From Dehalococcoidia bacterium (GTDB lineage: Bacteria > Chloroflexota > Dehalococcoidia > Dehalococcoidales > Fen-1064), in the NCBI GenBank assembly GCA_011192055.1, contig DUES01000195.1, positions 1 to 27,005 of the forward strand: a stretch of 27,005 nt of DNA. The letters are read 5' to 3'. Position numbers and translations under genes: made by a program. Every line of letters starts with the position of its first letter. Positions within the stretch are counted from its first letter, which is position 1. Below, in pieces: positions 15,635 through 22,747 of the stretch. The notes beneath the pieces are model-generated. The model was given only the letters and a program-made list of their open reading frames with translations. It did not search any database and had not been told where the DNA came from.

Positions 15635-16081
15635 GCCCTGTTTACACACTGTATTTTCATTATTAGTCGAGGAATAATGACAGAATAACCGGGCGAAAAC
15701 CAGTATGAAGGTTAACAGTATTTCGCGTATTGCAGGCTTGGGAGAGTAGTGTTTTTCCAATCGTCACTTATGCCGTTACATGTAATATACCCGGGGTCTT
15801 AGAGAATTGTATAATACCTGGCCATAACCTGTTCACTTATGTCCCTGACTTTAGTATAGTGATAAGCAGTGGATGCAATACAAACCACGGTATATCAGTT
15901 GGTTGTGTTGCTTTTACAGTGTGAAAAGGTTTAACATAGAGCCAATGTGCTCGTGCTCGGGTACTCTTCCTGACAGTGCATAATTTATTACATTATTGAT
16001 TGCCAGGTACGGCCCTCCTGCTGCGGGGCCAAGTATTTCAATAAGTCTTGCGATATATCCAATACCTTTCGAGGTGATAAA
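15635..16081. other. Long intergenic region upstream of remA
   Basis: About 450 nt between the divergent nuoE promoter and remA. It contains a perfect TATAAT at 15810-15815 on the plus strand, without a good -35. A small hairpin, GGCCCT/GGGGCC, lies at 16011-16030. A minus-strand frame (15914-16339) overlaps remA antisense and has no family features. I see no tRNA, known riboswitch or repeat. If the TATAAT is used, the remA message carries a leader of roughly 260 nt. Confidence 0.35.
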
Positions 16082-16366
16082 ATGAGCATTGAACTCGTTC
16101 ATATTGGGTTTAACAACATTCTGGTAATGAATCGTGTTGTTGCTATAGCTTCCCCGAACTCTGCGCCTACCAAGCGCATGATACAGGAGGGAAGGAGCAA
16201 GGGAACGCTGATTGACATGACCAACGGCAGAAGAACCAAGGCCGTTCTCATTGCCGATAGCGGACATATTATCCTTGCTGCCCTCGCTCCGGATACAATC
16301 GCAGGCAGGATAATGGCAAGTCAGCCCAGGACCGTACAATTAGAAGAAGCTGAAGCTGACAGTTAA
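16082..16366 (+). CDS. remA: RemA-family regulatory protein (DUF370)
   Basis: A 94-residue protein of the RemA/DUF370 family. The conserved features are [12 protein letters not shown] at the N-terminus, then [37 protein letters not shown] in pieces, and [20 protein letters not shown]. In Bacillus, RemA is a DNA-binding oligomeric ring that activates biofilm matrix and osmoprotection genes; the role in Chloroflexota is unknown. In many Gram-positive and Chloroflexota genomes this gene directly precedes gmk, as here, with nine bases between stop and the gmk ATG. GAGGTG lies seven bases before the ATG. The short acidic tail after residue 85 is variable in the family. Confidence 0.92.
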   Translation: MSIELVHIGFNNILVMNRVVAIASPNSAPTKRMIQEGRSKGTLIDMTNGRRTKAVLIADSGHIILAALAPDTIAGRIMASQPRTVQLEEAEADS

Positions 16367-16375
16367 GATTGAAAA

Positions 16376-17014
16376 ATGAGTGAAGAGCCTGGCAGGAGCG
16401 AGTCAATCACCAGTCGGCCGCAGAGTCCCCTCCTGATAGTGCTCTCCGGCCCTTCCGGTGTGGGGAAAGATGCTGTACTTACCAGACTGAAGGAGTCGGA
16501 CCACTCACTCAGCTATGTCACCACCCTGACCACCCGGCCGCAACGTCCCAGGGAGATAGAGGGAGTTGATTACCACTTTGTCTCCGAAACTGAGTTTCGG
16601 GAAATGAGGGAAAATAACGCGTTACTGGAGTTCGCCAACGTCTATGGGAACTGGTACGGGGTTCCACGGGCACCGGTGCAGGAGTCCCTGGACAGGGGCG
16701 AAGACGTCATAATAAAAATTGATGTCCAGGGTGCGCGTACCATTAAGACAATTGCTCCCCGGGCTGTTTTCATCTTCCTTGTTACGCCCTCTCTGGATGA
16801 ACTTGGTAACCGGTTACGGCAACGGCTTACCGAATCGCCCGGGCAGCTCGAATTACGCCTGAAAACGGCTGAAGAGGAAATGGCGCAGATAACCCTGTTT
16901 GATTACATGGTGGTAAACGAAGAAGGGGAGATAGACAAAGCCGTTTCCACGATAGAAGCCATAATCACGGCGGAAAAGTGCTGCGTAACACCACGGCGAA
17001 TCACGCTATCCTAG
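16376..17014 (+). CDS. gmk: Guanylate kinase
   Basis: This cytosolic enzyme phosphorylates GMP (and dGMP) to the diphosphate with ATP, an essential step in guanine nucleotide synthesis. The P-loop is LSGPSGVGKD (residues 23-32). The GMP-binding region follows as TTLTTRPQRPREIEGVDYHFVSETEF, and FANVYGNWYG and IKIDVQGARTIK are also conserved blocks. A 15-20 residue N-terminal extension before the P-loop strand is longer than in E. coli but common elsewhere. The 212-residue length is normal. It is probably cotranscribed with remA. Its TAG stop (17012-17014) overlaps, on the opposite strand, the stop of the phosphate transporter gene through a shared CTAG. No rpoZ follows, unlike in many genomes. 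Confidence 0.95.
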   Translation: MSEEPGRSESITSRPQSPLLIVLSGPSGVGKDAVLTRLKESDHSLSYVTTLTTRPQRPREIEGVDYHFVSETEFREMRENNALLEFANVYGNWYGVPRAPVQESLDRGEDVIIKIDVQGARTIKTIAPRAVFIFLVTPSLDELGNRLRQRLTESPGQLELRLKTAEEEMAQITLFDYMVVNEEGEIDKAVSTIEAIITAEKCCVTPRRITLS

Positions 17015-18033
17015 CCGAAAAGCGGTTGCAGCAGGCGGGCGAAAAGGTAACCAAGTGCCCCGCAGATAGGGAAAGTTAACACCCAGGCACCGATGATGTT
17101 TCCAGCTACACCCCAGCGTACGGCTGATAGTCTTTTTGTAGCACCAACTCCCATAATTGATGAAGTAATACAATGAGTAGTGCTTACCGGTATACCAAAG
17201 TGAGACGCCAGCTCAATAACTGATGCCGCGGCCGCTTCGGCTGCAAACCCGTGAACCGGCCGCAGTTCCGTAACTCTCATTCCCAGTGTTTTAATTACGC
17301 GCCAGCCGCCTACCGCCGTGCCGGTGCTGATGGACAGGGCTGATAACAGGATAATCCAGATAGGGACGTTATCCCAGAGTTCGGTGTTACCGGTATAGAT
17401 TACTAACCCCATTGTAATAACGCCGATGGGCATCTGACCATCATTCTTGCCGTGGCTGTAGGCCATAAAGGCTGCCGTAAGCCATTGCAGACGACCGAAT
17501 ATCGTCTGAATGACTCCCGGGAGTAATTTTCTTATCCCCCAGAGTATCAGTACCATCAGGGTAAACCCGCCGACGAACCCGAGAATCGGAGCTATCGCTA
17601 CCGATGAGCCTACCCGTGCTATCTTGTCCCACTGCACGACCTGGTACCATTCCATCCCAAGGGTATTGGCCACGGCTATCCCGGCAGTGGCTATCCCGGC
17701 AATAAACCCGTGAGTTATGCTTACCGGTAGTCCCATCCAGGTGGCAATAGACCCCCAGACGATGACTGAGGCCAGCGCAGATATTACGGTAAGGTTCGAT
17801 ATCGCTTCGGGGATGAGAATGCCTTTGCCAATTGTCTTGGCAACAGCGAGCCCGGTCATTGCACCGGCCAGATTGGCAATAGCGGCAATGATTATTGCAT
17901 TCCGCGGGGAAAGGACACGCGTACCTACGACGGTAGCAATTGCATTAGCGGCATCATTGAAACCGTTTACCAGACCAAAACCAATTGCTAGTGCGATGAT
18001 TACGATGAGGATAGGCAAGGATGCTTCAGGCAT
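17011..18033 (-). CDS. PiT-family inorganic phosphate transporter
   Basis: A 340-residue integral membrane protein of the low-affinity phosphate transporter (PitA/PHO4) family. The duplicated signature is present: GLVNGFNDAANAIATVVGTR near residues 20-39, and a second half with GGWRVIKTLGMRVTELRPVHGFAAE and SHFGIPVSTTHCITSSIMGVG. About ten hydrophobic segments can be counted. It should import phosphate, possibly as a metal-phosphate complex, driven by cation gradient. The gene overlaps the 3' end of the DUF47 gene by eight bases, so the two are translationally coupled. Its stop codon lies on the same CTAG as the stop of gmk, which converges from the other side, so there is no intergenic terminator. 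Confidence 0.93.
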   Translation of the reverse strand: MPEASLPILIVIIALAIGFGLVNGFNDAANAIATVVGTRVLSPRNAIIIAAIANLAGAMTGLAVAKTIGKGILIPEAISNLTVISALASVIVWGSIATWMGLPVSITHGFIAGIATAGIAVANTLGMEWYQVVQWDKIARVGSSVAIAPILGFVGGFTLMVLILWGIRKLLPGVIQTIFGRLQWLTAAFMAYSHGKNDGQMPIGVITMGLVIYTGNTELWDNVPIWIILLSALSISTGTAVGGWRVIKTLGMRVTELRPVHGFAAEAAAASVIELASHFGIPVSTTHCITSSIMGVGATKRLSAVRWGVAGNIIGAWVLTFPICGALGYLFARLLQPLFG

Positions 18034-18661
18034 GCTTGAGGGCTACCCCTTCAATCACGTTAGCCACATCCTCGCACCTGTCGGTGGCGCTTTCCATGTG
18101 CTCATAGATTTCGCGCCATTTTATGATGTCATGTACCTCCGTAGAATCATCGAAAAGCTCCGCCAGCGCAGCGCGGTAAACAACATCGGCAGCGTTCTCC
18201 AGTCGGTTAATTTCCACGCATGTCGACATCGCCTGTTTCAACCTGGCTTTGTGCCGCAGGTCCCGTACTGCGCTTTGCACCTCGGTGGATGCCTGGACTA
18301 TGATATCGGCCAGTTCCCTGGCCCTCTTACCCGGCTGATTTACTTTGTAGATGAGCATGTCTCCAGCGGCAGCATCAATGAAGTCCATGATATCATCCAG
18401 GCTTTTTGCCAGCAGGGCAATATCTTCACGGTCAAAGGGTGTTACAAAAGTACGGTGAAGACGAGCTATTATCTCGTGTGTGATGCTGTCACCCGTATGC
18501 TCCAGTTCCCTTATTTCTTCTACCCTTTGCTCAATGCAATCCCACTTGTCTACAAGGTCCTTCAACACTTTCGATGCTTTAACGATGTTGTCAGCGCTAT
18601 CCTCGAATTGACCGAAGAATTTCTCCTCACGGGGTATGAAGGGGATTCGGAACTTAGGCAC
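18026..18661 (-). CDS. DUF47 / PhoU-like phosphate transport accessory protein
   Basis: A soluble all-alpha protein of the DUF47 (TIGR00153) family, distantly PhoU-like and usually encoded beside PiT transporters. Landmarks are FIPREEKFFGQFEDSADNIV near the start, REIEHTGDSITHEI-like HTGDSITHEIIARL, FVTPFDREDIALLAKSLDDIMD and a helical C-terminus. I prefer the GTG at 18659-18661 (211 residues). AGGAGG sits four bases before it, and family members begin a few residues before the PREEKFF motif. The in-frame ATG at 18715 would add 18 residues with no clear ribosome-binding site and would leave a leader of only about 9 nt after the promoter at 18731-18759. It probably regulates the transporter; direct function is unknown. 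Confidence 0.88.
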   Translation of the reverse strand: MPKFRIPFIPREEKFFGQFEDSADNIVKASKVLKDLVDKWDCIEQRVEEIRELEHTGDSITHEIIARLHRTFVTPFDREDIALLAKSLDDIMDFIDAAAGDMLIYKVNQPGKRARELADIIVQASTEVQSAVRDLRHKARLKQAMSTCVEINRLENAADVVYRAALAELFDDSTEVHDIIKWREIYEHMESATDRCEDVANVIEGVALKHA

Positions 18662-18730
18662 TTTTCCTCCTCTGCCATTCAGGGTAAGATGTGGGATATT
18701 TGAAATCTTACCCATATTCCACCAAGTATC

Positions 18731-18759
18731 ATTCTAGGAAATGCAGGTAAGGTTGTCAA
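18731..18759 (-). promoter_or_regulatory. Strong promoter of the DUF47-PiT pair
   Basis: TTGACA (18759-18754) matches the consensus fully, followed after 17 bases by TAGAAT (18736-18731), a five-of-six match. The start would be near 18724. This places the GTG 18661 about 63 nt into the message. I saw no Pho-box-like direct repeat around it. Confidence 0.65.
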
Positions 18760-18903
18760 GTAAAATTGCTGATTCAGAAAAGAGTCCGGATAATGCTGCC
18801 GAGAAGTTGTTCCGTATGACTGGCGGACAGATTATTCCTTCTGTGAAAGTGAATTTTATGCTGATCTGAGTTTATGAAAACAGGCTGGCTGTGGCTGTTA
18901 TCG
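18760..18903. other. Intergenic spacer between two divergent promoters
   Basis: Together with the two flanking promoters this spacer makes up the stretch of more than 300 bases between the DUF47 gene and the acyl-CoA synthetase gene. I see no gene, RNA or repeat in it. Confidence 0.4.
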
Positions 18904-18933
18904 TTGACGTGGTAAGTCGTACTAGAGTATTAT
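18904..18933 (+). promoter_or_regulatory. Candidate promoter of the acyl-CoA synthetase/ETF operon
   Basis: TTGACG (18904-18909) and TATTAT (18928-18933), each five of six to consensus, are separated by 18 bases. The predicted start is near 18940, about 88 nt before the GTG at 19028. It is divergent from the DUF47 promoter. Confidence 0.55.
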
Positions 18934-19027
18934 ATTCTTGGCGTGCGTCATGTACCCCGCTTCCTGCACTGCATCTAGCGGAGAACCATGTTCTGCGATT
19001 ATCCGTTAACAACCAGGGTATGCTACC

Positions 19028-20482
19028 GTGACTGGAAATAGACTTACAGAATTCGCTTCAATCTTCTACCCTAAATCACATGCAGTCATTGGTGCCTCTG
19101 CAAATACGCGTAAGTTCGGTGGCAGGTACCTGCGCACACTCCTGGATTTTGGATACAGCGGCAAAGTCTACCCGGTAAATCCGCAGGAAAGCGAGGTTTT
19201 CGGGCTGCAGACCTACGCCAGTGTCAGTGATATCCCCGAACCGGTAGAATTTGCGTCTATTGCCGTTCCCGCACGTGCTGTTCCCGGTGTTGCTGAAGAA
19301 TGCCTGTTCAAGGGAGTAAAGGCCCTGCAGATACTCAGTGCCGGTTTCAGGGAACTGGGTGAAGATGGTACCAGGCTGGAGCGGGAGCTAACGGCGATTG
19401 CGGCAAGGGGTATCCGCATAGTTGGCCCTAACTGTTTCGGTGTTTACTGTCCCGGCGGAGGTATGACCATCCTGCCCGGGGCGAATTTGCCGAAGGAACC
19501 GGGACCGGTGGGTTTTATCAGCCAGAGTGGCGGTTATACTATCCGCGTACCACGCCGGGCTGACGGCTATGGAATACGGTTCAGTAAAGCTGTCAGTTAC
19601 GGCAATGCCTGTGATGTTAACGAATGCGACCTCCTGGAATACTTCCTGGAAGACCCTGAAACAAAGGTCATCATCAGTTATCTGGAAGGTGTAAAGGACG
19701 GTTCGCGTTTCTATCAACTTCTCAGGGAAGTATGCCGGACCAAACCCGTCATTATCTGGAAGGGAGGGCTTACCGAGGTCGGTGCCAGGGCGGCGAAGTC
19801 GCATACCGCTTCATTAAGTGGTGAAGAAGCAGTCTGGGAAGCCTTGTTCCGGCAGACCGGTGCCATCCGTGTCAACAACCTTGAGGAACTCCTCGATACA
19901 ACCATTGCATTTCTGCATCTCGGGCCTGTGACCGGTCAACGGGTGTGCTCGATTGGTGGTGGTGGTGGTATCGGTGTTGCTGCGGCAGACACCTGGGAGA
20001 GAGCGGGGCTTTCCGTTCCGCTTTTCCCGGCCGAACTTGAGAAAAAGCTGCTTTCGATAATCCCGCCGACAGGTGCCAGTGCGGGAAATCCGGTGGATGT
20101 TGGCAATCCGTTCCCGGCACCGGAGATGCTGCGGTCTGTCCTGGATACCGTATGCACTGGTACTGATATAGATATCCTGGTAATTGATGAAATTGAGATG
20201 ACGGTGCCTGCCGGATTACAGGGTTTCCGGCCGTCAGATTCGCTCAGGGAAATAGTGCAGATTCCTTTGGAAGCCCGGGACAGGTTCGGGAAACCTGTCG
20301 TAGTAGTAATGCCTGTGGAAGCTATCTCCGCCGATTCCCTGGAGTCAGAAGGTGAACGGCGCAAGATACGCGATTTCTTTCTCCGGAACGGAATACCCGT
20401 ATACCTGACCAAGGAACGGGCGGCGCAGGCACTGGCCAATCTGACCGGTTACTACCGTTACCGCAACAGCACACATACATAG
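19028..20482 (+). CDS. ADP-forming acyl-CoA synthetase, alpha subunit (NDP-forming acetyl-CoA synthetase family)
   Basis: A 484-residue protein with the three-part architecture of the alpha subunit of ADP-forming acyl-CoA synthetases. A CoA-binding Rossmann domain comes first (HAVIGASANTRKFGGRYLRTL, residues 18-38). Then comes a succinyl-CoA-ligase-like domain (GPVGFISQSGG), with SYGNACDVNECDLLEYFLEDP, and last a ligase domain. The phospho-accepting His is at 259 in KSHTASLSG. The enzymes interconvert acyl-CoA, ADP and phosphate with acid, CoA and ATP. The ATP-grasp beta subunit is not fused here and not in the window, so it must be encoded elsewhere. The GTG start has only a weak AGGG upstream. 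It lies 32 nt before etfB, which suggests a role in acyl-CoA metabolism together with the ETF. Confidence 0.85.
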   Translation: MTGNRLTEFASIFYPKSHAVIGASANTRKFGGRYLRTLLDFGYSGKVYPVNPQESEVFGLQTYASVSDIPEPVEFASIAVPARAVPGVAEECLFKGVKALQILSAGFRELGEDGTRLERELTAIAARGIRIVGPNCFGVYCPGGGMTILPGANLPKEPGPVGFISQSGGYTIRVPRRADGYGIRFSKAVSYGNACDVNECDLLEYFLEDPETKVIISYLEGVKDGSRFYQLLREVCRTKPVIIWKGGLTEVGARAAKSHTASLSGEEAVWEALFRQTGAIRVNNLEELLDTTIAFLHLGPVTGQRVCSIGGGGGIGVAAADTWERAGLSVPLFPAELEKKLLSIIPPTGASAGNPVDVGNPFPAPEMLRSVLDTVCTGTDIDILVIDEIEMTVPAGLQGFRPSDSLREIVQIPLEARDRFGKPVVVVMPVEAISADSLESEGERRKIRDFFLRNGIPVYLTKERAAQALANLTGYYRYRNSTHT

Positions 20483-20514
20483 CCATAATAAATCCTGAAA
20501 AAGGAGGTTAGTGA

Positions 20515-21327
20515 ATGCTTGTAGCAACATGTATCAAGCAGGTACCGGACACCACCCAGGTGAAGATCGACCCCGATACCGGTACACTCGTTCGCGAGGG
20601 TGTCCCCTTTATCATCAACCCATTTGACACCCACGCGCTGGAAGAAAGCCTGCGGATGAAAGACAGGTACGGTTTAAGAGTCGCTGCCCTGTCAATGGGG
20701 CCGCCCAATACCGAGGCTACCCTTCGTAAGGCATTAGCCCTGGGAGCAGATGAAACCATTCTATTAAGCGACCGTGTATTTGGCGGGGCCGATACCCTGG
20801 CTACCAGCATGGTCATTGCCGAGGCAATAAGACAGCTTTCGGAAAAAGAGGAAGTCCTGCTTGTTATCTGTGGTAAGCAGACCATCGACGGCGATACCGC
20901 CCAGGTAGGACCCGGAATTGCCAGCAGGCTCGGGTATACGCAGCTTACGCTCGTTGACCAGATAAAGAGCCTGGACATAAAAACACGGAAAATCGTCGTA
21001 CGACGCAAACTGGAAGGACGTCATGAGGTTGTGGAAGCCGCTTTACCTGCGGTACTGACCGTAGTCCGTGAAATCAACCGCCCCCGTTACCCCACGGTAC
21101 CGATGCGGCTCAAGGCGGAGAAGTCCGAAGTGATACTGTGGGACAACAAGGCGATGCAGCTTGACGAAACGCTTATTGGTCTGAAGGGCTCACCTACCCA
21201 GGTACGGCGTATTTTCTCGCCGGAAAGAGTCCAGGGTGAAATGCTGGGTGACGGCTTGAATGAGCCCGAGAAAGCTGCCCAGCTACTGATTGATACCCTT
21301 GTAGAAAGGGATATAGTAACTCCGTAA
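20515..21327 (+). CDS. etfB: Electron transfer flavoprotein beta subunit
   Basis: At 270 residues it has the normal length for EtfB. The N-terminus LVATCIKQVPDTTQVKIDPDTGTL and the IINPFDTHALEESLRMKD block are diagnostic. So are the nucleotide-binding region (CGKQTIDGDTAQVGPGIASRLGY) and ALPAVLTVVREINRPRYP. EtfB pairs with EtfA, which holds FAD, and carries AMP or, in bifurcating ETFs, a second FAD; the DGDTAQVGP motif is compatible with either. AAAGGAGG precedes the ATG by seven bases, a strong site. It follows the acyl-CoA synthetase gene and ends 15 nt before etfA. The complex should collect electrons from acyl-CoA dehydrogenases in the cytosol, although no such dehydrogenase gene is present in the window. 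Confidence 0.95.
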   Translation: MLVATCIKQVPDTTQVKIDPDTGTLVREGVPFIINPFDTHALEESLRMKDRYGLRVAALSMGPPNTEATLRKALALGADETILLSDRVFGGADTLATSMVIAEAIRQLSEKEEVLLVICGKQTIDGDTAQVGPGIASRLGYTQLTLVDQIKSLDIKTRKIVVRRKLEGRHEVVEAALPAVLTVVREINRPRYPTVPMRLKAEKSEVILWDNKAMQLDETLIGLKGSPTQVRRIFSPERVQGEMLGDGLNEPEKAAQLLIDTLVERDIVTP

Positions 21328-21342
21328 AGGTATTGGAAAGAT

Positions 21343-22683
21343 ATGGAACAGAAGAAAAAGAAGGTAAAGAAACCTCTGGGAGTTGCCCGCCTGATATCAG
21401 GCAAATGTATTGCATGTGGCGCCCGTTGTCAGAGTACCTGCAAGGTCGAAGCGATAACGATGAACGACGATGGCGAACCTGTCATCGATATTGAGAAGTG
21501 CACCGGCTGCCGTCGTTGTATCCGTATTTGCCCTGCTGAAGCAATCGAGACCTACTTCACGCCTGAACAGCAGAAGATACTGGACGAACTGGCAAAACAG
21601 GGTGTTGCTGAGGCAGAACCAGAAGTTGAGGAGATGGACGAAGAGGAAAAACGGATTGCTGCCATGCTCAAAGAGTATAGCGGCGTCTGGGTCTTTGTGG
21701 AACAGATGGACGGCGAGCCGGCCGAAGTCTCCTGGGAACTGCTTGGTGTTGGTGCCGAGCTTGCCAAAACGAACGGTGTGGAGCTTTGTACTTTAGTCAT
21801 TGGGGATAAAGTGGAGCACCTTTGCCAGGAATCATTTGCATACGGCGCTACCAAGGTGTACCACATGGATAGTCCGGTATATCACCACTACCGCACTGCT
21901 GCTTACTCAAAAGCAATATGCTACCTGGTAGGTAAATACAAGCCGGAGATAGTCCTCATCGGTGCTACCGGACTGGGCAGAGACCTGGCCGGTGCCGTGG
22001 CTACCGAACTCAGGACTGGTCTGACCGCTGACTGTACCGGACTGACTATCGATGAGAGGGGCTTCCTGTTACAGACTCGTCCCGCCTTTGGTGGCAACAT
22101 CATGGCGACGATTATGACAGAGCGTACCCGGCCCCAGATGGCTTCGGTACGTCCCCACGTGATGCCCATGCCGGAAAAAGACCCTTCACAAAAGGGAGAA
22201 ATTATCCGCGAATCACTGAAAATCACTGAGGAAGAAATCGGGGTCAGGGTGCTGGAAGTCCATGACCTGCGCAGTAATTCTGAAGAAGATGTTGATATTG
22301 CCGCCGCCGACATTATCGTGGCCGGTGGACGTGGCATGCAGTCAAAAGAGAACTTCGATACATTGCAGGAACTGGCGGATGAACTCGGTGGAGTTGTTGC
22401 CGGCTCACGCAGTGCTGTTGAGGCCGGCTGGATTCCGGTTGAACGACAGGTGGGTCAGACCGGTAAAACAGTCAGGCCCAAGATATACATTGCCTGCGGA
22501 ATAAGCGGTGCTATTCAGCACCTGGTAGGTATGCAGGACTCGGATGTGATAATTGCTGTCAACCGTGATAAACAGGCACCTATTTTTGAAGTTGCTACCT
22601 ACGGGATAGAAGGTGACGTCTTCAAGGTGGTGCCGGCTATCACCAGTCATATCAGGGATTTGCGTGCCCGGAAGAAGGCTTAA
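21343..22683 (+). CDS. etfA: Electron transfer flavoprotein alpha subunit with N-terminal ferredoxin domain
   Basis: A 446-residue fusion: ferredoxin-like domain (about 1-70), a Glu-rich linker (about 85-105), then a full EtfA. The EtfA part shows LIGATGLGRDLAGAVATELRTGL, RPAFGGNIMATI and IVAGGRGMQS. The FAD-binding C-terminus is PKIYIACGISGAIQHLVGMQ in family terms. The first Fe-S motif has Cys22, 25, 29, 33, with three residues instead of two between the second and third Cys and Lys instead of Pro after the fourth. The second motif is canonical (Cys53, 56, 59, 63, then Pro). Ferredoxin-fused EtfA occurs in anaerobes and suggests contact with a low-potential Fe-S partner. That partner could be the membrane oxidoreductase encoded next. 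GGAAAG precedes the start. Confidence 0.94.
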   Translation: MEQKKKKVKKPLGVARLISGKCIACGARCQSTCKVEAITMNDDGEPVIDIEKCTGCRRCIRICPAEAIETYFTPEQQKILDELAKQGVAEAEPEVEEMDEEEKRIAAMLKEYSGVWVFVEQMDGEPAEVSWELLGVGAELAKTNGVELCTLVIGDKVEHLCQESFAYGATKVYHMDSPVYHHYRTAAYSKAICYLVGKYKPEIVLIGATGLGRDLAGAVATELRTGLTADCTGLTIDERGFLLQTRPAFGGNIMATIMTERTRPQMASVRPHVMPMPEKDPSQKGEIIRESLKITEEEIGVRVLEVHDLRSNSEEDVDIAAADIIVAGGRGMQSKENFDTLQELADELGGVVAGSRSAVEAGWIPVERQVGQTGKTVRPKIYIACGISGAIQHLVGMQDSDVIIAVNRDKQAPIFEVATYGIEGDVFKVVPAITSHIRDLRARKKA

Positions 22684-22684
22684 G

Positions 22685-22703
22685 CTGATGCCTGGTGCAT
22701 CAG
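22685..22703 (+). other. Perfect small hairpin between etfA and the membrane oxidoreductase gene
   Basis: CTGATGC and GCATCAG form a perfect 7-bp stem with a 5-base loop, starting two bases after the etfA stop codon. No T-run follows, so it is more likely to affect mRNA stability or partial read-through than to terminate transcription fully. Confidence 0.4.
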
Positions 22704-22747
22704 GTTGTCAATTATTAACCGTCCAGTAAGGAAGGAGGGTACTTGTA

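Noticed and set aside
15914..16339. A 141-codon minus-strand frame
   Set aside because: It is mostly antisense to remA, a conserved gene, and looks like a shadow frame.
17717..18703. A 328-codon plus-strand frame
   Set aside because: Antisense to the phosphate transporter and DUF47 genes, both with strong family support.
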